From positions 186,001 through 250,000 of the forward strand of contig NZ_JACJFN010000001.1 of assembly GCF_014164785.1 (NCBI RefSeq): 64,000 bases of DNA, in the 5' to 3' direction. The position numbers were made by a program, and so were the translations under genes. How positions within the stretch are numbered: the stretch's first letter is position 1; every line of letters begins with the position of its first letter. Shown here one piece after another: positions 57,719 through 64,000 of the stretch. Source of the stretch: Aquipseudomonas guryensis (GTDB lineage Bacteria; Pseudomonadota; Gammaproteobacteria; Pseudomonadales; Pseudomonadaceae). Below the pieces are notes generated by a model. That model did no database searches, had not been told where the DNA came from, and worked only from the letters and a program-made list of their open reading frames with translations.

Positions 57719-59533
57719 ATGATCGCCCGCCTGCGCCCGCTTTCCGCCCTCTGCCTCGCCGGCCTGCTGGCCGCCTGTGCCAGCACGCCGTCGTCCAATC
57801 TGGGCGAGCTGCCGCGCACCCCGCAAGCCAGCATCGAGCAATTGCTGCAGCAAGCCGGTGCGGCCAGCACCCCGGAAGAAGGCGCCCTGCTGCGCCTGTC
57901 CGCCGCCGACCAGGCCTACCAGCAGAAAGACCTGGGCCGCGCCACGCGCATCCTCGACGAGATTGCCCTGGACAGCCTGAAGCCGGCCCAGCAGATCTTC
58001 GCCAGCACCCTCGCTGCCGAACTGGCGATGACCCGCAACAAGCCGAAGAGCGCACTCAAGGCCCTCGCCCACCCGAGCCTGGAGCGCCTGGGCGAACTGC
58101 CGGTCGAGCAGCAGGTACGCACCCAACTGGTCCGCGCCAGCGCCCTGCAGGCCGACGGCCAGACCCTCGCCGCCGCCCGCGAGCGCGTGTTCATCGCCCC
58201 GCTGCTCAACGGCGCGAGCGCCAGCGCCAACCACGAAGCGATCTGGACCCTGGTCGCCAGCCTGCCGCAGAGCCAGCTGCAATCCTCCGGCGACAGCGAC
58301 CTGGATGGCTGGTTGAGCCTGTCCCTGGCCACCAAGAACGCCGGCACCCCGGACCAGCAACTGGCCGCCATCGATGCCTGGCGCCAGCAGCACCCGCAAC
58401 ACCCTGCGGCGCAACAACTGCCCCAGGGCCTGGACAAGCTGAAGAGCCTGGCCGGACAGCCCTTGCAGAAAGTAGCCCTGCTGTTGCCCCAGGAAGGCCA
58501 GCTGGCATCAGTCGCCCGAGCCCTGCGTGACGGTTTCATGGCCGCGCACTACCAGGCCCAGCAGGCCGGACAGAACCCACCCGAAGTCATGCTCTATGAC
58601 AGCTCGCGCCTGGCCTCGCTGGATGACTTCTACCGCCAGGCCCAGGCCGACGGTGCGCAACTGGTGATCGGCCCACTGGAGAAGCCACTGGTCAAGCAAC
58701 TCAGCGAACGTCCGCAGCTGCCTATCACCACCCTAGCCCTGAACTACAGCGATGCCGGCAGCGAAGCACCGGCGCAACTGTTCCAGTTCGGTCTGGCCGC
58801 CGAAGACGAGGCCCGCGAAGTAGCCCGCCGCGCCTGGGCAGACGGAATGCGCCGCGCCGTGGCCCTGGTACCCAGCGGCGAATGGGGTAACCGCGTCCTC
58901 AGCGCCTTCCAGCAGAGCTGGCAAGAAGCAGGCGGCACCCTGATCGCCGCCGAGCACGTCGACCAACCGGTGGAACTGGCGCAGCAGATCGCCGACCTGT
59001 TCCAGCTGCGTGAAAGCGAAGCCCGCGCCAAGCGCCTGCAGAACACCCTCGGCGGCGCCGTCGCCGCGGTGCCGGCACGCCGCCAGGACGTCGACTTCAT
59101 CTTCCTCGCCGCCACCCCGCAGCAGGCCCAGCAGATCAAGCCGACCCTGGCCTTCCAGTACGCCGGCGATGTGCCGGTATACGCCACCTCGCACCTCTAC
59201 ACTGGCGGCAGCAACCCGGCCCAGTACCAGGACCTGGAAGGCATCCGCTTCTGCGAAACCCCCTGGCTGCTGGATGCCAATGACCCGCTGCGCCAGCAGG
59301 TCGATGGTCAATGGCCGCAAGCTGCCGGCAGCCTCGGCCGCCTGTACGCCATGGGCGTCGACGCCTACCGCCTGGCGCCGCGCCTGAGCCAGCTGCAGGC
59401 CATGCCGGACAGCCAGGTCGAGGGCCTGTCCGGCAACCTGCGCCTGAGCACCGCCCAGCGCATCGAGCGCCAGTTGCCGTGGGCCGAGTTCCGCAACGGC
59501 CAGGTCCAGCGCCTGCCGGACAGCAGCAATTAA
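57719..59533 (+). CDS. lpoA: LpoA, penicillin-binding protein activator lipoprotein
   Basis: A 604-residue outer-membrane lipoprotein (lipobox LAAC, Cys 19). The N-terminal domain (about 30-245) is helical with tetratricopeptide-like repeats; the C-terminal domain (about 250-600) has the periplasmic-binding-protein fold (KVALLLPQEGQLASVARALRDGF, then LVIGPLEKPLVKQL). LpoA reaches through the peptidoglycan to stimulate PBP1A. The gene order rsmI (divergent), lpoA, yraN, gmhA/diaA, dolP is the same as in E. coli. Its TAA stop overlaps the start of yraN. Confidence 0.94.
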   Translation: MIARLRPLSALCLAGLLAACASTPSSNLGELPRTPQASIEQLLQQAGAASTPEEGALLRLSAADQAYQQKDLGRATRILDEIALDSLKPAQQIFASTLAAELAMTRNKPKSALKALAHPSLERLGELPVEQQVRTQLVRASALQADGQTLAAARERVFIAPLLNGASASANHEAIWTLVASLPQSQLQSSGDSDLDGWLSLSLATKNAGTPDQQLAAIDAWRQQHPQHPAAQQLPQGLDKLKSLAGQPLQKVALLLPQEGQLASVARALRDGFMAAHYQAQQAGQNPPEVMLYDSSRLASLDDFYRQAQADGAQLVIGPLEKPLVKQLSERPQLPITTLALNYSDAGSEAPAQLFQFGLAAEDEAREVARRAWADGMRRAVALVPSGEWGNRVLSAFQQSWQEAGGTLIAAEHVDQPVELAQQIADLFQLRESEARAKRLQNTLGGAVAAVPARRQDVDFIFLAATPQQAQQIKPTLAFQYAGDVPVYATSHLYTGGSNPAQYQDLEGIRFCETPWLLDANDPLRQQVDGQWPQAAGSLGRLYAMGVDAYRLAPRLSQLQAMPDSQVEGLSGNLRLSTAQRIERQLPWAEFRNGQVQRLPDSSN

Positions 59534-59879
59534 GCCGACAGGTGAAACCGGGCGCGCCGCCGAAATCCAGGCGTGCGAGCACCTGCAGCAACAGGGCCTG
59601 CGCCTCCTGGCGCAGAACTGGCTGTGTCGTGGCGGCGAGCTCGATCTGGTCATGCTCGACGGCGATACAGTAGTATTCGTCGAAGTACGCTACCGTCGGC
59701 ATGTGGCGTGGGGCGGCGCTCTGGAGAGCATCGACGGGCGCAAGCAGCAACGCCTGATCCTCACTGCGCAGCAGTTCCTGCAAAAGGAAAGCCGCTGGGC
59801 CAAGCATCCTTGCCGCTTCGACGTGGTAGCCCTTAGCCCCACCCGGCTGGACTGGCTGAAGAACGCTTTTGAAACGTGA
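59529..59879 (+). CDS. yraN: YraN family (UPF0102) nuclease-fold protein, apparent ATT start
   Basis: A 116-residue protein of the UPF0102 family, which has a restriction-endonuclease-like fold. Conserved GRAAEIQACEHL (about 8-19), NWLCRGGELDLV (about 30-41) and VVFVEVRYR (about 48-56) are present. The reading frame is open from 59448, and there is no ATG, GTG, TTG or CTG between there and residue 18. The only plausible start is ATT at 59529, which overlaps the lpoA TAA stop and gives the expected family length. The next ATG (59652) would remove the GELDL active-site motif. Function is unproven, possibly in DNA processing. Confidence 0.85.
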   Translation: MKPTGETGRAAEIQACEHLQQQGLRLLAQNWLCRGGELDLVMLDGDTVVFVEVRYRRHVAWGGALESIDGRKQQRLILTAQQFLQKESRWAKHPCRFDVVALSPTRLDWLKNAFET

Positions 59880-59961
59880 ATAAGCCCGACCAACTCTTTC
59901 TAGTCGACCCGCACACGGCAAGTCAGGTAAAAAGCCGGACATCAGGCCAGATGCGAGTCAT

Positions 59962-59967
59962 TATAAT
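59962..59967 (+). promoter_or_regulatory. Candidate -10 element upstream of gmhA
   Basis: A perfect TATAAT lies 67 bases before the gmhA start in the 155-base gap after yraN. No good -35 is seen at 16-18 bases, so it may need an activator or an extended -10. Confidence 0.4.
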
Positions 59968-60022
59968 TCGCCCGACTCGTGGCACTCCCTCACCGTAGAG
60001 GCTGAATCAGCCCGCACACTGA

Positions 60023-61158
<1,136 letters not shown>

Positions 61159-61177
61159 CGGCATCAGCCGCAGATAC

Positions 61178-61205
61178 AAAAAGGGCGCCAATGGCGCCCT
61201 TTTTG
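61178..61205. terminator. Bidirectional terminator between dolP and sspB
   Basis: AAAAAGGGCGCC and GGCGCCCTTTTT pair perfectly around AAT, with A and T runs on the outer sides, for the converging units. Confidence 0.95.
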
Positions 61206-61240
61206 TTAGTACCTAGAACAGCTGCTAACAGCTGCCGGGG

Positions 61241-61654
61241 CTACTTGACCACTTTCAGGCTGGGCCGGCCACTCGGACGCGGTGGCTCATCGCCCGACGG
61301 ACCATCGTCATCCGGCCCCTCTTCGCCCTCATCTTCATCGACCGGCGGCTCGAGCTCGAAGACCATGCCCTGCCCGTTTTCCCGCGCATAGATGGCTAGC
61401 ATGGCGCCTGCCGGCACGAACAGCGAATGCGCCACACCGCCGAAACGCCCTTCGAAGCTGATCGACTCGTTATCCATGTGCAGGTTGCGCACAGCGCTGG
61501 GCGATACGTTAAGCACGATCTGCCCATCACTGGCAAAGCCAGGCGGGACGCGCACACCGGGAAACTCGGCATTCACCAGCAGGTGCGGCGTGCAATCGTT
61601 GTCGACGATCCACTCGTAGAGAGCTCGCACCAGGTAGGGACGGCTGGAATTCAT
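61241..61654 (-). CDS. sspB: ClpXP adaptor SspB
   Basis: A 137-residue stringent starvation protein B that delivers ssrA-tagged proteins to ClpXP. The globular domain (about 1-100) includes RPYLVRALYEWIVDNDCTPHL and FGGVAHSLFVPAGAMLAIYARENG. An acidic, flexible linker follows, and the C-terminal ClpX-binding motif GRPSLKVVK is intact. Start is either ATG 61654 (AGGAGG nine bases away) or GTG 61657 (six bases away); I list the ATG. It follows sspA by 18 bases on the same strand. Confidence 0.95.
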   Translation of the reverse strand: MNSSRPYLVRALYEWIVDNDCTPHLLVNAEFPGVRVPPGFASDGQIVLNVSPSAVRNLHMDNESISFEGRFGGVAHSLFVPAGAMLAIYARENGQGMVFELEPPVDEDEGEEGPDDDGPSGDEPPRPSGRPSLKVVK

Positions 61655-61672
61655 CACGGACGACCTCCTGTA

Positions 61673-62290
61673 TTAGCGCATGTCGCGTTCGGCGCCGGAC
61701 AGGCTGGCCTTGAAGCCCTCACGAGCGAACTGGCGCTCCATGTAGTCCAGCAACGGCTTGGCCGGTTTCGGCAGCTCGATACCCAGCAGCGGCAAGCGCC
61801 ACAGAATGGGCAGCAAACAACAATCTACCAGACTCAATTCTTCACTCAGAAAAAACGGCTTATCGGCAAACAGCGGGGAAACCCCGGTCAGGCTCTCGCG
61901 CAATTCCTTGCGCGCCTGCACACGAGCCGGCTCCTTGCTACGCGAGTCGAGGATCAGGTCGACCAGCTTGCACCAGTCGCGCTGAATGCGATGGATCAGC
62001 AGGCGGCTGTTGGCCCGGGCAACCGGATAGACCGGCAACAGTGGCGGGTGCGGGTAACGCTCATCCAGATATTCCATGACCACGGTCGACTCGTACAACG
62101 CCAGGTCACGATCAACCAGGGTCGGTACGCTGCCGTAGGGGTTTACCTCAGCCAGATTCGGCGGGCAACGGCCAGGCGCAACATCGATGATCTCGGCACT
62201 CACGCCCTTCTCGGCCAGCACCAGGCGCACGCGATGGGAGTAGTGATCGGTGGGGTCGGAATAGCAGGCCAACTTATTCGGTGCGGCCAT
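61673..62290 (-). CDS. sspA: Stringent starvation protein A, RNA polymerase-associated
   Basis: A 205-residue GST-fold protein that binds RNA polymerase and shapes stationary-phase and stress transcription. [21 protein letters not shown] (about 9-29), [25 protein letters not shown] and the C-terminal helical domain with [15 protein letters not shown] are characteristic. The start [11 protein letters not shown] at 62290 was chosen; the longer frame runs into the cytochrome c1 terminator. It heads the sspA-sspB operon. Confidence 0.96.
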   Translation of the reverse strand: MAAPNKLACYSDPTDHYSHRVRLVLAEKGVSAEIIDVAPGRCPPNLAEVNPYGSVPTLVDRDLALYESTVVMEYLDERYPHPPLLPVYPVARANSRLLIHRIQRDWCKLVDLILDSRSKEPARVQARKELRESLTGVSPLFADKPFFLSEELSLVDCCLLPILWRLPLLGIELPKPAKPLLDYMERQFAREGFKASLSGAERDMR

Positions 62291-62326
62291 GATGCCCCTC
62301 CTTAAAAAACCAGATTGCAGAAACAG

Positions 62327-62359
62327 AAAAACGCACGCGCCCATTATGGGCGCGTGCGT
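62327..62359 (-). terminator. Terminator of the cytochrome bc1 operon
   Basis: On the minus strand ACGCACGCGCCCA and TGGGCGCGTGCGT pair perfectly over 13 bp with a three-base loop and are followed by TTTT. It starts 22 bases after the cytochrome c1 stop, so sspA needs its own promoter or limited read-through. Confidence 0.9.
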
Positions 62360-62380
62360 CTACAGCGGTAACGCGAGGGA

Positions 62381-63160
62381 TCAGTGCACGTCCTTCCAGT
62401 ATTCGCGCTTGAGCAGATAGGCAAATACGAAGAAGAAGGCCAGATAGAGCAGCACGTAGGTGCCGATACGCTGGCTTTCGAGCTTGATCGGGTTGGCCGA
62501 GTAAGCCAGGAAAGTCACCAGGTTATGGATCTTCTCATCGAACTCGGCTTCGCTCAGCTTGCCGGTCTTCGGCACGATGGTCAGCTGATCACAGGCTTCA
62601 TGGGTGATCGGAGCACCGGTCAGCGGATCGAACTGTTTCTTGCCATCCTCGACCACTTGAACCTGCTTGCAACCGACGACCTGACGACCCTGCAGGCCGA
62701 CCAGCACGTTAGGCATGCCGACGTTCGGGAAGACCTTGTTGTTCACCCCATAAGGACGAGTCGGATCTTCGTAGAACGTACGCAGATAGGTATACAGCCA
62801 GTCTGTACCACGCACACGAGCGACCAGGGTCAGGTCAGGCGGTGCAGCACCGAACCAGGTCTTGGCATCACTCGGCTGCATGCCGATCTTCATGTGGTCG
62901 CCGATCTTGGCGCCAGTGAAGACCAGATTTTCCATCATCAGCTCGTGCGGGATGCCGAGATCATCGGCAACACGCTCGTAACGCTGGAACTTGGCGCTAT
63001 GGCAACCCATGCAGTAGTTGGCAAACGTACGCGCGCCATCCTGCAGGGCAGCCTTGTCGGTCAGGTCGATGTCGACCTTGTCCAGTTCAACTTCCGCGCC
63101 GGCGCCGAAAGCGATGGCTGGCAGAGCAGCAATAACAAATGCAGCAAATAGCTTTTTCAT
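62381..63160 (-). CDS. petC: Cytochrome c1 subunit of the bc1 complex
   Basis: A 259-residue subunit of ubiquinol:cytochrome c reductase. The signal peptide (about 1-20, ending AFGAGAE) is followed by the haem-binding CMGCH (about 52-56), the P-rich GAAPPDLTLVARVRG region, and a C-terminal membrane anchor (about 232-250: GTYVLLYLAFFFVFAYLL). It takes electrons from the Rieske protein in the periplasm. Its ATG overlaps the cytochrome b stop (TGATG). In Pseudomonas the genes are Rieske, cytochrome b, cytochrome c1. Confidence 0.95.
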   Translation of the reverse strand: MKKLFAAFVIAALPAIAFGAGAEVELDKVDIDLTDKAALQDGARTFANYCMGCHSAKFQRYERVADDLGIPHELMMENLVFTGAKIGDHMKIGMQPSDAKTWFGAAPPDLTLVARVRGTDWLYTYLRTFYEDPTRPYGVNNKVFPNVGMPNVLVGLQGRQVVGCKQVQVVEDGKKQFDPLTGAPITHEACDQLTIVPKTGKLSEAEFDEKIHNLVTFLAYSANPIKLESQRIGTYVLLYLAFFFVFAYLLKREYWKDVH

Positions 63161-64000
63161 CAGCCAGTCACCCTTTCCGGAACCGGTTTAGTCTTCTCCA
63201 TCCGGGTGTAGAACGGCATCAGGATGAAGTAGGCGAAGTACAGCGCGGTGCAGATCTGCGACAGCAGGGTACGGCCCGGAGTCGGCGCCAGCACGCCCAG
63301 CACGCCCAGGATCACGAAGGACACGCAGAACACCAGCAGCCAGATCTTGCTCAGCCAGCCCTTGTAGCGCATCGATTTGACCGGGCTACGGTCCAGCCAC
63401 GGCAGGACGAACAGCACGGCAATCGCAGCGCCCATGGCGATGACGCCGAGCAGCTTGTCCGGAACCGCACGCAGGATCGCGTAGAACGGGGTGAAGTACC
63501 AAACCGGGGCGATGTGCGCCGGGGTCTTCAGGGCGTTGGCCTCCTCGAAGTTGGGCTTCTCAAGGAAATAACCGCCCATTTCCGGGAAGAAGAACACCAC
63601 AGCACAGAAGACAAACAGGAAGACTACTACGCCGACAATGTCTTTCACGGTGTAGTAGGGATGGAACGCGATACCGTCGAGCGGAATACCGTTCTCGTCC
63701 TTCTTCTTCTTGATGTCGACGCCATCCGGGTTGTTCGAACCCACTTCGTGCAGTGCCAGGATGTGCAGCACCACCAGACCCAGCAGGACGATCGGCAGGG
63801 CGATCACATGCAAGGCAAAGAAGCGGTTCAGGGTAATCCCGGAGATCAGGTAGTCACCGCGGATCCACTGGGTCAGATCATCACCGATCACCGGAATGGC
63901 GCCGAACAGCGAGATGATCACCTGGGCACCCCAGTAGGACATCTGGCCCCACGGCAGCAGGTAACCCATGAAGGCTTCAGCCATCAGGCACAGGTAGATC
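63160..64000 (-). CDS. petB: Cytochrome b subunit of the bc1 complex, C-terminal part
   Basis: Partial at the window edge; about 280 C-terminal residues are visible, from [23 protein letters not shown] onward. The distal quinone-site loop, helix D region [34 protein letters not shown] with two haem-ligand-type histidines, and the [16 protein letters not shown] (PEWY-like) motif of the quinol oxidation site are present; note that the usual PEWY reads PVWY here. Several membrane helices follow. The rest of the gene lies beyond position 64000. Confidence 0.93.
   Translation of the reverse strand, partial: IYLCLMAEAFMGYLLPWGQMSYWGAQVIISLFGAIPVIGDDLTQWIRGDYLISGITLNRFFALHVIALPIVLLGLVVLHILALHEVGSNNPDGVDIKKKKDENGIPLDGIAFHPYYTVKDIVGVVVFLFVFCAVVFFFPEMGGYFLEKPNFEEANALKTPAHIAPVWYFTPFYAILRAVPDKLLGVIAMGAAIAVLFVLPWLDRSPVKSMRYKGWLSKIWLLVFCVSFVILGVLGVLAPTPGRTLLSQICTALYFAYFILMPFYTRMEKTKPVPERVTG

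Noticed and set aside
59440..59660. A programmed frameshift joining lpoA to yraN
   Set aside because: lpoA ends at its normal place, no slippery sequence is seen, and an ATT start gives a normal-length YraN.

Overview
The window is a GC-rich gammaproteobacterial chromosome segment, almost certainly from a Pseudomonas. The evidence is gene content and order: imelysin cluster, RND pump, inaA, colS-colR, groEL-groES, ampG, yajQ, secA, lpxC, the complete dcw cluster, rnpB, lpoA and the cytochrome bc1 genes follow, as far as I recall, the order of the PA4370-PA4430 block of P. aeruginosa PAO1. That comparison is from memory and was not computed. I see no phage, insertion sequence, CRISPR array, tRNA or rRNA.

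Layout. 1-2277: end of a cold-shock protein, an RDD membrane protein, and a minus-strand lemA/GIDE-like pair. 2459-7611: periplasmic imelysin, di-heme oxidoreductase, imelysin and DUF1513 genes with AT-rich palindromes of Fur-box type before both transcription units. 7790-13837: a chemoreceptor with a sigma-28-type promoter, then a MexVW-like efflux pair. 13894-20996 (minus): a small exported protein, InaA kinase, ColRS, GroEL/GroES with a sigma-32-type promoter, FxsA and a HugZ-like protein. 21105-26405: a short-chain dehydrogenase, two tandem DUF481 proteins, an alkyltransferase-like protein and AmpG. 26448-33279: YajQ, a response regulator with a degenerate GGDEF domain, PanE, a sensor kinase, cobalamin adenosyltransferase, a MutT/ThiE-like fusion and a glutathione S-transferase. 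33414-38185: ArgJ, SecA, DciA. 38250-56023 (minus): sixteen division and envelope genes from mraZ to lpxC, mostly overlapping or nearly so. 56339-56682: RNase P RNA. 56723-61158: rsmI, then lpoA-yraN-gmhA-dolP. 61241-64000 (minus): sspB, sspA, cytochrome c1 and part of cytochrome b.

How it works together. The dcw block makes lipid II (MurC-G, MraY, Ddl) and builds the divisome (FtsL, I, W, Q, A, Z). LpxC starts lipid A synthesis, LpoA activates a peptidoglycan synthase, and AmpG recycles muropeptides, so much of the window is envelope construction. MraZ has a clear three-repeat operator just downstream of a good sigma-70 promoter. ColRS, InaA and LpxC are further envelope genes.

Points beyond routine annotation: three related inverted-repeat elements (128-201 bp) around groEL and the DUF481 pair; an apparent ATT start for yraN; an alkyltransferase-like protein whose start codon overlaps that of the divergent DUF481 gene; an EF-hand loop in the GIDE-like partner of LemA; loss of the histidine of the imelysin motif in the second imelysin; and several promoter or operator candidates. 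I found no new defence or mobile system. The best candidate for an incompletely described system is the iron-linked imelysin/DUF1111/DUF1513 cluster.
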